From a virus, in the IMG/VR virus record IMGVR_UViG_3300017781_000159, positions 1-22,567 of that record: a stretch of DNA of 22,567 bases. One strand, 5' to 3'. This document shows, piece by piece, positions 15,167 to 20,505 of the stretch; the first letter of the stretch is position 1, and every line of letters begins with the position of its first letter. Position numbers and translations under genes: made by a program. The notes under the pieces were generated by a model. That model worked only from the letters and a program-made list of their open reading frames with translations, was not told the DNA's origin and searched no databases.

Positions 15167-15181
15167 AACCAACCCGCAGTG
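15167..15181. repeat. 15-bp inverted repeat, right copy
   Basis: AACCAACCCGCAGTG on the plus strand, the exact reverse complement of 14461-14475. It lies in the 5' leader of the Hsp20 gene, so the two copies bracket Hsp20 and DUF2061. Confidence 0.85.
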
Positions 15182-15197
15182 ATGATCAATTATTTAA

Positions 15198-15207
15198 TAT
15201 AAATATG
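15198..15207 (-). promoter_or_regulatory. CATATTTATA element (candidate late promoter)
   Basis: Coding-strand CATATTTATA, 85 nt upstream of the Hsp20 ATG and directly after the stop of the preceding gene. If it is a promoter, the Hsp20 mRNA has a leader of about 80 nt with the repeat inside it. Confidence 0.45.
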
Positions 15208-15209
15208 CC

Positions 15210-15620
15210 TTAATTGCTACTTAATGGTCCTGTACGAGCAATAATTTTATAAGCTTTATAAAATCTATACATATCAAAGTCAGTCTTTTTAGATTTAATA
15301 GGCCATAATAATAACCCATCATTTGTCATTTTATTGACAAATTGTCTAATTGCCTTTAAACTATTAGAATTTAAATAAACTGTATGTTTAGTTAATGTAA
15401 CTGCTATCCTATGTTGTCCAATTTGATAATCTTCTGTACTAACAATTTGTTTTGAAGGCATTCTAGAATATTGTTCATCTAATTTAGCTATTTGTTTTAA
15501 GATTGAAGCTTCAATGCCACTTTCAATTGCATCAAATAAAAACTCAATTTTATTTGGGTCATTTAATGCAACGAATATATCGAAGTCGTCTTCTAATATT
15601 TCAAGTTCATTTAGTTTCAT
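15210..15620 (-). CDS. Hypothetical protein (136 aa)
   Basis: 136 aa with no motif I recognise. The N-terminal half is acidic and helical (LNELEILEDDFDIFVALNDP; the second helix IESGIEASILKQIAKLDEQY). The C-terminal half has a strand-like TEDYQIGQHRIAVTLTKHTV and a final helix with aromatic residues (DFDMYRFYKAYKIIAR). No signal peptide or TM is seen. The ATG overlaps the stop of the upstream 63-aa gene by one base, so the two are likely translated together. It could be a small regulatory or adaptor protein, but I cannot support that. Confidence 0.7.
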   Translation of the reverse strand: MKLNELEILEDDFDIFVALNDPNKIEFLFDAIESGIEASILKQIAKLDEQYSRMPSKQIVSTEDYQIGQHRIAVTLTKHTVYLNSNSLKAIRQFVNKMTNDGLLLWPIKSKKTDFDMYRFYKAYKIIARTGPLSSN

Positions 15621-15811
15621 TATCCTAACAATAAGTTTTTTGAATCATTTTTAATTTCTTTAACATGAAACATGTTTCGAAATTGTTCTAATGATAATTG
15701 TTTCACTCCAGCAAAATATGCAGCTGCATGAGCCTCTGATGGCATATCAACAGTATTTATATGTCCTGCAGATTCGCTAGTATTTTTTGTATATAGTCCA
15801 AACTTCTTCAT
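15620..15811 (-). CDS. Hypothetical small protein (63 aa)
   Basis: 63 aa. The central part (EAHAAAYFAGVKQLSLEQFR) followed by NMFHVKEI resembles small T4-like phage proteins with a YFAG.K.LS...F...F.V pattern, of unknown function. A TATTTATA element ends 4 nt before the ATG and overlaps the stop of the gene upstream, which suggests a local promoter and a near-leaderless mRNA. It is coupled to the next gene by a one-base overlap. Confidence 0.65.
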   Translation of the reverse strand: MKKFGLYTKNTSESAGHINTVDMPSEAHAAAYFAGVKQLSLEQFRNMFHVKEIKNDSKNLLLG

Positions 15812-15815
15812 TTTA

Positions 15816-15825
15816 TATAAATATT
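15816..15825 (-). promoter_or_regulatory. AATATTTATA element (candidate late promoter)
   Basis: Coding-strand AATATTTATA, one mismatch (A for C at position 1) to the recurring CATATTTATA. It ends 4 nt before the ATG at 15811. It partly overlaps the stop codon of the preceding gene, so chance occurrence is more likely here than for the other copies. Confidence 0.35.
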
Positions 15826-16060
15826 ATTTTTCGAAACCTTTCTTAATAGAAGCATCTGAAATAAGTTCAGATACTTTATTCCAAGTTTCGGTTGGTTTAA
15901 ATTTTTCTTCATGTAATAAGTCAACAACTTGTGATGCAAGTCCATCTTCAGCTATAAGGGCATCAGCTCCATCAACCCATTCGGCAACAGCATTGATACC
16001 CCTATTTCTGTACATGTCAATTAATGATTCATTCATTAACCATCTCTTATGAAATCCCAT
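15824..16060 (-). CDS. Conserved-type small phage protein (78 aa)
   Basis: 78 aa beginning MGFHKRWLMNESLIDMYRNR, then GINAVAEWVDGADALIAEDG and LASQVVDLLHEEK. This MGFHKRW...I...Y...GI opening and the later DG.AS.VVDL are familiar from hypothetical proteins of T4-like marine phages, with no known role. It is predicted to be helical and soluble. The ATG overlaps the stop of the upstream gene (TAATG). Confidence 0.7.
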   Translation of the reverse strand: MGFHKRWLMNESLIDMYRNRGINAVAEWVDGADALIAEDGLASQVVDLLHEEKFKPTETWNKVSELISDASIKKGFEK

Positions 16061-16326
16061 TATCTCATAAATCCTAATTTGTATCTTTTGTTAACTACTT
16101 CTTTTGCAGTTTGTAATGTTCTTTGTATTTGATCTAATTCTTGAAATGTTACATCGAATTTTTTACCGCCTATCATAAGTTGTCCAATAACAGGTTTATT
16201 CTGTTGCTTTTTAAACATTTCAGCTGATACATTTTCATTAACTTCAAAATCTATTGATCCATAAAGTTTTCCATATTTTCTGACATACTTTTGATCGTAT
16301 GCATAAGTTTGATTTACTCTTCCCAT
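16060..16326 (-). CDS. Hypothetical protein (88 aa)
   Basis: 88 aa, soluble and basic overall. The centre reads like a small beta-domain (PVIGQLMIGGKKFDVTFQEL) followed by a helix (DQIQRTLQTAKEVVNKRYKL). Short phage proteins with IGG..FDV...EL followed by a helix are common in T4-like genomes, without function. It lies between the methyltransferase gene (1 nt gap) and the 78-aa gene (1 nt overlap), in a compact run that probably shares one mRNA. Confidence 0.65.
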   Translation of the reverse strand: MGRVNQTYAYDQKYVRKYGKLYGSIDFEVNENVSAEMFKKQQNKPVIGQLMIGGKKFDVTFQELDQIQRTLQTAKEVVNKRYKLGFMR

Positions 16327-16327
16327 A

Positions 16328-17122
16328 TTATTTTTTGTTTTTATAAATTATTAATGTAAATAGATCACTGGATATTGAATGATCGAGAGCACAATTTTTA
16401 TATTTTTCTTGAGCCCAATTTAATATATCACCAGGATTATAATTAATTAATCCATCGTCTATTTTTGTTAATGTTGATGCCAACATTATTATAACTCCCT
16501 TTTCTGCATGTTGATACATTTTATCAATAGTATCTTTAAGATATTGCTTATCCTTTCTTTTAGTATCAGCATCATATCTTAAATTATTTGAGTTAACATT
16601 TATCGTCCAATCTGCGATCATATCTTCCGGTATCTTAAACCAATCTAAGCATCGTAAATCAACTTCATTATTATATGCACTATTACCTGCATCTATTAAT
16701 TGTTGATTCATATCTATACCAATATAGTCTAAATCATTATGATATTCGGTTTGATAAAATCTTTCAAAATCACCACGTCCACAACCAAAATCTATTACAC
16801 TATCATTTTCTTCAAGATATCCTACAACCGTATGATATACTGCCCATTGATGTGTCCGATTTTCATAACCTACAGCTTCTGCAGCAAATTCTAAATAATC
16901 TGGATTAGATTCTGCTGGCTGTACATTATCAATTTGTGGTGTTGCTAAAATTTCTTCATTCTTTTTAATCATTTCTTCTTGATCTAATTCTGCAGTGGTC
17001 TCTGCCTCTGCACGCGTTTGAATTTCAGATTCAGTTACTTCTAAACTTTCTTGATATTCTTTTTCCAACTCATCTGTTGGTATACGCATTTCTCCTGTTT
17101 TTTGTTTATTTTCTTTTGCCAT
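16328..17122 (-). CDS. SAM-dependent methyltransferase (class I) with acidic N-terminal extension
   Basis: 264 aa from the preferred ATG at 17122; an in-frame GTG at 17131 would add three residues. The ATG is favoured because GGA lies just upstream. Numbering from the GTG, the Rossmann core begins near residue 100: motif I is SVIDFGCGRGDF (111-122), the acidic residue after strand 2 is in DYIGIDMNQQ (Asp140), and the strand-4 region is IADWTINVNSNNLRYD. The first about 90 residues are polar and Glu-rich (EEMIKKNEEI), likely a flexible linker or partner-binding region. The substrate is unknown: the motif-IV position reads NVNSNN rather than DPPY/NPPY, so an N6-adenine or cytosine-N4 DNA methyltransferase is unlikely. 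A small-molecule, protein or RNA substrate is possible. Confidence 0.85.
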   Translation of the reverse strand: MAKENKQKTGEMRIPTDELEKEYQESLEVTESEIQTRAEAETTAELDQEEMIKKNEEILATPQIDNVQPAESNPDYLEFAAEAVGYENRTHQWAVYHTVVGYLEENDSVIDFGCGRGDFERFYQTEYHNDLDYIGIDMNQQLIDAGNSAYNNEVDLRCLDWFKIPEDMIADWTINVNSNNLRYDADTKRKDKQYLKDTIDKMYQHAEKGVIIMLASTLTKIDDGLINYNPGDILNWAQEKYKNCALDHSISSDLFTLIIYKNKK

Positions 17123-17411
17123 ATCTTCCACGTTTTTTACGTTTATTAATTCTATTTAATTTGCTTTCAACATTAGAAAGATCCATTCTCATAGGATGAG
17201 ATCTATTAAAATTCTGAGTTGTTTTACATGCTAATGCTGCATATTCCCAAGCCTTATCCAAATCATATGTATCAGGTAGGAAATAATCTTTAGCAATAAA
17301 TATATCACCGGTCATTATTTTATATCCTTCGCCGTCATAGTCTACATATGCATTTGGATAATCTCGTAGAACTCTTGTTTTAATTCTTTCTTTCTTAATC
17401 TCTTCTCTCAT
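17106..17411 (-). CDS. Hypothetical basic protein (101 aa)
   Basis: 101 aa. The N-terminal half has aromatic-rich strands (PNAYVDYDGEGYKIMTGDIF, then YFLPDTYDLDKAWEYAALAC) and the C-terminus is highly basic (LNRINKRKKRGRYGKRK), which suggests RNA or DNA contact. No family is recognised. Its 3' end overlaps the start of the methyltransferase gene by 17 nt with the preferred start, and its ATG is 2 nt after the previous stop, so it belongs to the same transcription unit. Confidence 0.7.
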   Translation of the reverse strand: MREEIKKERIKTRVLRDYPNAYVDYDGEGYKIMTGDIFIAKDYFLPDTYDLDKAWEYAALACKTTQNFNRSHPMRMDLSNVESKLNRINKRKKRGRYGKRK

Positions 17412-17413
17412 GA

Positions 17414-17824
17414 TTAAAATGATCTAGGACCTTGCGTTGGAAATACAAAATCATTTTTCTTTTCTAAATGTCCCATCTTTCCTCCTTCACCATCAAATCT
17501 TAATCCTTTCTCTATAATATCATCTGCAAAATTCCATCTTGTATGACCTACATTATCTTTTGCAAATAAATTTGTTTTTTTAGCATCACCATTATCAACT
17601 GCTTTATTCCAAGCAGCTGTCATAGATGAATCTATAATAGGATAATCTGGACGAGGTTTTCTACGTTTAACATCTACAGGTACTAATGAATAACCAGATC
17701 CTATTTCAGATCTAATATAATACCCAACTTTACCATCTTTAGTTTTTGATTTACCGGTAACTACACCTACTTGAAATTCGCCATTAAACTTAAAGACGAC
17801 TTTATCATTTGTTTCATAACCCAT
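17414..17824 (-). CDS. Hypothetical protein with SH3-like N-terminal barrel
   Basis: 136 aa from ATG 17824; an in-frame TTG at 17851 would add nine residues but overlap the upstream gene by 23 nt. The ATG leaves a clean 4-nt gap and an AGAGAT pre-sequence, so I prefer it. The first about 60 residues (NDKVVFKFNGEFQVGVVTGK, then KVGYYIRSEIGSGYSLVPVD) look like a KOW/Tudor-type SH3 barrel, with NDKVVFK...VGVVTG typical of such folds. The rest is polar with conserved-looking TAAWNKAVDNGDAKK and FPTQGPRSF. Its role is unknown; SH3-like barrels often mediate nucleic-acid or protein contacts. Confidence 0.7.
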   Translation of the reverse strand: MGYETNDKVVFKFNGEFQVGVVTGKSKTKDGKVGYYIRSEIGSGYSLVPVDVKRRKPRPDYPIIDSSMTAAWNKAVDNGDAKKTNLFAKDNVGHTRWNFADDIIEKGLRFDGEGGKMGHLEKKNDFVFPTQGPRSF

Positions 17825-17828
17825 ATCT

Positions 17829-18038
17829 CTATAATTTTTTAGTTGAACCAATAACTTTACAAATCTGTGATGCTGATACTGACTTTACTTCAAATTCAAG
17901 TCCTGCATCTTTGAAATCTTCATGAACTAATTGTTCTGCATGAGTGACTGAAACCGCATTTACTAGATACGTTTCACTGTTCCATTTAACTCCTTTAGGA
18001 GTATCTATGGCAATTTTTACTTTACTTACGTAATACAT
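17829..18038 (-). CDS. DUF4494-like small protein
   Basis: 69 aa. The pattern YYVSKVKIAI, then ETYLVNAVSVTHAEQLVHED and LEFEVKSVSASQICKVIG follows the layout of DUF4494 proteins of Bacteroidota, in which YLVDALSFTEAEARI is followed by an EF.V..V....I.E pattern. The fold is predicted beta-alpha-beta and small. Function is unknown. It has a class-A promoter whose box ends 26 nt before the ATG. The family assignment is from memory of the pattern, so moderate confidence. Confidence 0.65.
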   Translation of the reverse strand: MYYVSKVKIAIDTPKGVKWNSETYLVNAVSVTHAEQLVHEDFKDAGLEFEVKSVSASQICKVIGSTKKL

Positions 18039-18064
18039 ATATTCTATTTTTTAATTTATATTAT

Positions 18065-18096
18065 TTAATATAAGGATAATATTTCATATATCCTAA
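18065..18096 (-). promoter_or_regulatory. Sigma-A-like promoter (class A)
   Basis: Coding strand: TTAG, exactly 20 nt, TATATTAA. The spacer starts GATATATGAAATAT. An A-rich tract (AAAAAAGTTAACAAAAG) is just upstream. It drives the run from 18038 leftward. Confidence 0.7.
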
Positions 18097-18115
18097 TCTT
18101 TTGTTAACTTTTTTA

Positions 18116-18370
18116 CTAAAATTTGGTTGCATAATATATGAATTGAGCTCTACCATATTTAATTGCATCCTTAGGCCATTCCATTCTACCAATAATACCT
18201 TTCTTCAAACCTCTTCGTAACATATCAGCATATTTCTTATTTGAATGCCAGGTGGTATTTCTATCATAACCAAATGCTGCTTTATTGATTTCATTTTCGG
18301 TCATAGGTCCTATTCTTTTTAAGGCATCTACCATTTCATGAACTGAATTACTTTTTTTTCTATTTATCAT
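18116..18370 (-). CDS. Putative winged-helix-like small protein
   Basis: 84 aa, basic. The order NSVHEMVDALKRIGPMTENE, then INKAAFGYDRNT and MLRRGLKKGIIGRMEWPKD...YYAT is what a winged helix-turn-helix would show: two short helices, a possible recognition helix, then a two-strand wing ending in YYA. DNA-binding regulators of this size are common in phages. I see no closer family match, so a transcriptional role is inference. A class-A promoter lies 58 nt upstream of the ATG; the leader contains an AAGGGAGAAG segment too far from the start to be its SD. Confidence 0.65.
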   Translation of the reverse strand: MINRKKSNSVHEMVDALKRIGPMTENEINKAAFGYDRNTTWHSNKKYADMLRRGLKKGIIGRMEWPKDAIKYGRAQFIYYATKF

Positions 18371-18428
18371 TTATTAATTTTTAAATTTTGATTTACTTAT
18401 GGCTAAATCTTCTCCCTTTATATTAATA

Positions 18429-18460
18429 TAAAGATAAGGAATATATTTCAATTATCCTAA
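18429..18460 (-). promoter_or_regulatory. Sigma-A-like promoter (class A)
   Basis: Coding strand: TTAG, exactly 20 nt, TATCTTTA; the spacer GATAATTGAAATATATTCCT is near identical to the ligase copy. It lies between the terminator at 18482-18513 and the 84-aa gene, so it restarts transcription after the terminator. Confidence 0.75.
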
Positions 18461-18481
18461 TCTTTTGTTGAAAAAGTTTAC

Positions 18482-18513
18482 AAAAAAATAGGGAGCCTAT
18501 TATGACCCCCTAT
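18482..18513 (-). terminator. Rho-independent terminator
   Basis: On the minus strand ATAGGGGG pairs with CTCCCTAT (8 bp, one G-U) around a 10-nt loop and is followed by TTTTTTT. It begins 14 nt after the stop of the 73-aa membrane protein gene and ends the outer-membrane protein operon. It is the clearest intrinsic terminator in the window. Confidence 0.85.
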
Positions 18514-18526
18514 CTAATTCAATTAA

Positions 18527-18748
18527 TTACTTTGTAAAAAATGACATAATAATTACTAATGCTACTAGTCCAATAAATCCACCATTTAAGAATGTATTTA
18601 ATAGAGTAGTAATGTTAGCAATAACATCAAATCCTAGAACTGAAGTTCCAGTTAATACAAACCATAAAATTGCTAATGGGATAAGTCCTAAAAATACAGT
18701 TACTAAACTGCCAACAAATCCATTTACCATTTTAAATACTGAGTCCAT
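18527..18748 (-). CDS. Small two-TM membrane protein
   Basis: 73 aa, almost entirely hydrophobic. TM1 is about 12-35 (GSLVTVFLGLIPLAILWFVL) and TM2 about 50-71 (TFLNGGFIGLVALVIIMSFF), with a short loop holding SVLGFDVIAN. There are few charges (one Lys at each end). The size and layout would suit a class II holin or a small membrane regulator, but no holin-specific feature (basic tail, dual start) is seen. It follows the outer-membrane protein gene in one operon, shares a leader hairpin with it and ends at the terminator. Confidence 0.8.
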   Translation of the reverse strand: MDSVFKMVNGFVGSLVTVFLGLIPLAILWFVLTGTSVLGFDVIANITTLLNTFLNGGFIGLVALVIIMSFFTK

Positions 18749-18776
18749 ATTGTTTCTCTTTATTTATTTTGTTTAC

Positions 18777-18788
18777 GGCACTATTGCC
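18777..18788 (-). repeat. Repeated leader hairpin, copy 1
   Basis: GGCAATAGTGCC on the coding strand: a 4-bp stem around ATAG, 28 nt before the ATG of the two-TM protein. It is identical over 12 nt to the copy at 19253-19264. This is too small to be a terminator and no T run follows; a role in mRNA processing, stability or translation is suggested by its repetition. Confidence 0.6.
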
Positions 18789-18817
18789 AATGTTGATTAG
18801 AGAGCTCATTCACTAAT

Positions 18818-19228
18818 TTAGAATTTAAAACCGAAGCCTATTCCTAGGTTAACAGTTTCACTTCCCGCGTTATAAACGAGTTTTGGGTCAACATAAACAT
18901 TACTTCTTAATGTAAATTGTTTACCAAGACCTAATTCAATCTCATCAAAATTGAGACCAGTCATTCCAGCATGTACAAACATACCGTTCCAAAAATATTT
19001 AGCATAAAAATCTAATGCTAAATCAGCGTCCGCATCTTCTTGTGATACAGAACCGCCTATTACTAATGCATCCGTAAATGCAAATCCAATTGTTGGCGTT
19101 ACCGCCCAATCAGTCCAAGCAACGTTCACGACATCGCTTGTTCCTACATACCAAGTTCCCTTGGTGTTTTGTGCTTGAGATGCAGTCATACCGCATATCA
19201 AAACTAAAATTAAAAATAATTTTTTCAT
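18818..19228 (-). CDS. Outer-membrane beta-barrel protein with signal peptide
   Basis: 136 aa. A Sec signal peptide (MKKLFLILVLICGMTASQAQ) has the ...AQ ending typical of Bacteroidota exported proteins. The mature part of about 116 residues is strand-rich with alternating aromatic and small residues (GTWYVGTSDVVNVAWTDWAV, then PTIGFAFTDALVIGGSV, LDFYAKYFWNGMFVHAG, VNLGIGFGFKF) and ends in Phe, the usual outer-membrane assembly signal. It fits a small 8-strand OmpX/OmpA-like barrel. Its G+C appears somewhat higher than its neighbours', which fits a host-derived gene. It is preceded by a class-B promoter and a 135-nt leader. A role in altering the host surface or excluding other phages is inference. 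Confidence 0.85.
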   Translation of the reverse strand: MKKLFLILVLICGMTASQAQNTKGTWYVGTSDVVNVAWTDWAVTPTIGFAFTDALVIGGSVSQEDADADLALDFYAKYFWNGMFVHAGMTGLNFDEIELGLGKQFTLRSNVYVDPKLVYNAGSETVNLGIGFGFKF

Positions 19229-19252
19229 AATAAAATTTCCTTTTTTTATTGA

Positions 19253-19264
19253 GGCACTATTGCC
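19253..19264 (-). repeat. Repeated leader hairpin, copy 2
   Basis: GGCAATAGTGCC on the coding strand, extended to a 5-bp stem by flanking A/T, 24 nt before the ATG of the outer-membrane protein. It is identical to the copy at 18777-18788 and followed by an A-rich tract with AAAGGA before the start. On the plus strand the hairpin is followed by T6, but no plus-strand gene would use it. Confidence 0.6.
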
Positions 19265-19324
19265 TTTTTTATTTACAGGAACTCTCTAATAATAGTACTT
19301 GCATCAACATACAAACACTAAGCA

Positions 19325-19348
19325 AATGTACACACTAATGCGTACATT
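19325..19348. repeat. 7-bp inverted repeat in the long leader
   Basis: AATGTAC and GTACATT separated by 10 nt, 16 nt downstream of the class-B promoter box. It could be an RNA stem-loop in the leader or an operator for a dimeric regulator. A perfect 14-base dyad is uncommon in such AT-rich DNA, but no second copy was seen. Confidence 0.5.
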
Positions 19349-19363
19349 ATTCTAAATATTAAT

Positions 19364-19395
19364 TAAATATATAAAAACTTTTTCGTAAAACCTAA
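19364..19395 (-). promoter_or_regulatory. Sigma-A-like promoter (class B) for the outer-membrane protein operon
   Basis: Coding strand: TTAG, exactly 20 nt, TATATTTA, with spacer GTTTTACGAAAAA. It begins 8 nt after the stop of the 132-aa gene. The leader from this box to the ATG is 135 nt, the longest in the window. Confidence 0.7.
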
Positions 19396-19402
19396 TATAA
19401 CC

Positions 19403-19801
19403 TTATAATTGTTTTGGGATTGGAATCGCTCGGCGACCCCCCTTTGTGCGTAACTGTTCTAATTCTTCTGCTATTTCTTGTTCTGCTTTTATTTGTTGCA
19501 TGAGGACACCTTTGTCCTCTAAAACTCCTTCAAGTGACTTATAGCTATCATAGGATGTATCGGAACCTGCTGCAGCACTTTTTGCTGTATTAAGTGCTCC
19601 TTCTAATCTTGTCATTATTTCCTTACGTAAGGCTGATCTAGCCATGGTTCCGAATCCTACAATATGTACTTCTGGATCAACAGGGTCAAACTGCTCTGAA
19701 TCTAATAAACCACCATATTGGTATGTACGTTCAGCAAGAACGTCTTTAACCTCTTGTATAATTATTCCTTTTAGCTTATTTCTCAAATCTTGTTTTTTCA
19801 T
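19403..19801 (-). CDS. Hypothetical protein with amphipathic N-terminal peptide (132 aa)
   Basis: 132 aa, soluble, helical. The N-terminus (KLKGIIIQEVKDVLAERTYQ) resembles the openings of the proteins starting at 5039 and 22551. The middle contains HIVGFGTMARSALRKEIMTR and a long helix (SLEGVLEDKGVLMQQIKAEQEIAEELEQL split at G), and the end is basic (TKGGRRAIPIPK). It is probably a virion or internal protein, because this N-terminal type recurs next to structural genes; no family is recognised. It lies 3 nt downstream of the coiled-coil/TM gene. Confidence 0.7.
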   Translation of the reverse strand: MKKQDLRNKLKGIIIQEVKDVLAERTYQYGGLLDSEQFDPVDPEVHIVGFGTMARSALRKEIMTRLEGALNTAKSAAAGSDTSYDSYKSLEGVLEDKGVLMQQIKAEQEIAEELEQLRTKGGRRAIPIPKQL

Positions 19802-19804
19802 GTT

Positions 19805-20059
19805 TTAATTCCAGAATATTAATTTTGCAATTACTCCTATCATGGCTACCCATATGGACCATAATGCAGCATTTGCTTTTTTTCTAAAATCTGTATTACG
19901 ATTAACTTTTGATATTGTCCCATTATCAGGATCTAACAATACCTTTTTAATCATCGTAATATCAGACTGCATTTTCAATTGACCATCTTTCAGAAATGTC
20001 ATATCCTTTTTAACAAGTTTTATCTCGTTATGTAAATCTGAATTAGTCAATCGTGCCAT
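19805..20059 (-). CDS. Coiled-coil protein with C-terminal TM helix (XhlA-like)
   Basis: 84 aa. Residues about 5-45 form a coiled coil (LHNEIKLVKKDMTFLKDGQL), followed by a linker and one C-terminal TM helix (AALWSIWVAMIGVIAKLIFW). This design, a short coil followed by a terminal TM segment, is that of XhlA/haemolysin-type accessory proteins encoded with phage lysis genes. No endolysin gene is in the window. The start is directly after the TAA of the histone-like gene (TAAATG). Another possibility is a tail-anchored membrane adaptor. Confidence 0.75.
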   Translation of the reverse strand: MARLTNSDLHNEIKLVKKDMTFLKDGQLKMQSDITMIKKVLLDPDNGTISKVNRNTDFRKKANAALWSIWVAMIGVIAKLIFWN

Positions 20060-20248
20060 TTATACTGTTCTTTTACTTTCAGCAACAGATGCTTTTCTAT
20101 AATCTGTTACTAATTTTTTAAATTCACCGACTGCCTTTCTAGCTCTTGTTGCAGCTGCCTTATTGCCTTTTTCAGTAAATTTTGAATGGTTCTCATTAAA
20201 CTCATTCCATTGTGTTTCCATCTTTGTAAATAATTCATTTGATGTCAT
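20060..20248 (-). CDS. Histone H1-like nucleoid protein (Hc1 type)
   Basis: 62 aa. The segment EKGNKAAATRARKAVGEFKK (26-45) and LVTDYRKASVAE match the short histone H1-like proteins common in Bacteroidota (GNKAAGTRARK...L.KL....RK). An N-terminal helix with WNEFNENHSKF precedes it. Such proteins bind DNA and compact nucleoids; in a phage it could organise the incoming or packaged genome or displace host chromosome proteins. A strong SD (AAAGGAG at 20257-20263) and a CATATTTATA element 17 nt upstream suggest strong late expression. The Lys/Ala-rich tail of longer H1 homologues is missing. Confidence 0.85.
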   Translation of the reverse strand: MTSNELFTKMETQWNEFNENHSKFTEKGNKAAATRARKAVGEFKKLVTDYRKASVAESKRTV

Positions 20249-20265
20249 AACGGTTTCTCCTTTGT

Positions 20266-20275
20266 TATAAATATG
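20266..20275 (-). promoter_or_regulatory. CATATTTATA element (candidate late promoter)
   Basis: Coding-strand CATATTTATA, 17 nt before the histone-like gene's ATG, with a strong SD between. It is placed as in the copies at 5055 and 6846. Confidence 0.5.
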
Positions 20276-20285
20276 TAAGTTAGTA

Positions 20286-20501
20286 TTATAAATTAGAAAT
20301 TGTATCAGAAGTTTCTTTGGTCACTTTAAACTCTTTATTCAAAGCATGGTCTAATTGGTCATCATTAATAACTTCTAATGATTGAAAAATTAAATCTCCA
20401 TCTAAATAAACTTCTCCAATTAGTGTGTCGTCATCGACAAAATATTCTATTTCGTCGCCATTATACACCTCTCCGGTTGATATGTTTTCTAATGTAATCA
20501 T
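20286..20501 (-). CDS. Small acidic hypothetical protein (71 aa)
   Basis: 71 aa, strongly acidic, with beta-rich periodicity (TGEVYNGDEIEYFVDDDTLI, then GEVYLDGDLIFQSLEVINDD). Such small acidic all-beta phage proteins sometimes mimic nucleic acid or inhibit host enzymes, but no match is recognised, so that is only a thought. A CATATTTATT element ends 4 nt before the ATG. It lies 37 nt upstream of the histone-like gene. Confidence 0.65.
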   Translation of the reverse strand: MITLENISTGEVYNGDEIEYFVDDDTLIGEVYLDGDLIFQSLEVINDDQLDHALNKEFKVTKETSDTISNL

Positions 20502-20505
20502 TTAT

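Noticed and set aside
16675-16908. Plus-strand open frame in the methyltransferase gene
   Set aside because: Antisense to the SAM-binding core; His/Tyr/Leu-rich artefact of AT-rich DNA.
16328-17122. DNA adenine or cytosine methyltransferase
   Set aside because: The SAM motif is clear but no (D/N/S)PP(Y/F) or cytosine-C5 PCQ motif is present, so a DNA-base target is not supported.
18612-18800. Plus-strand open frame opposite the two-TM protein
   Set aside because: It overlaps a gene with a clear promoter-terminator context on the minus strand.
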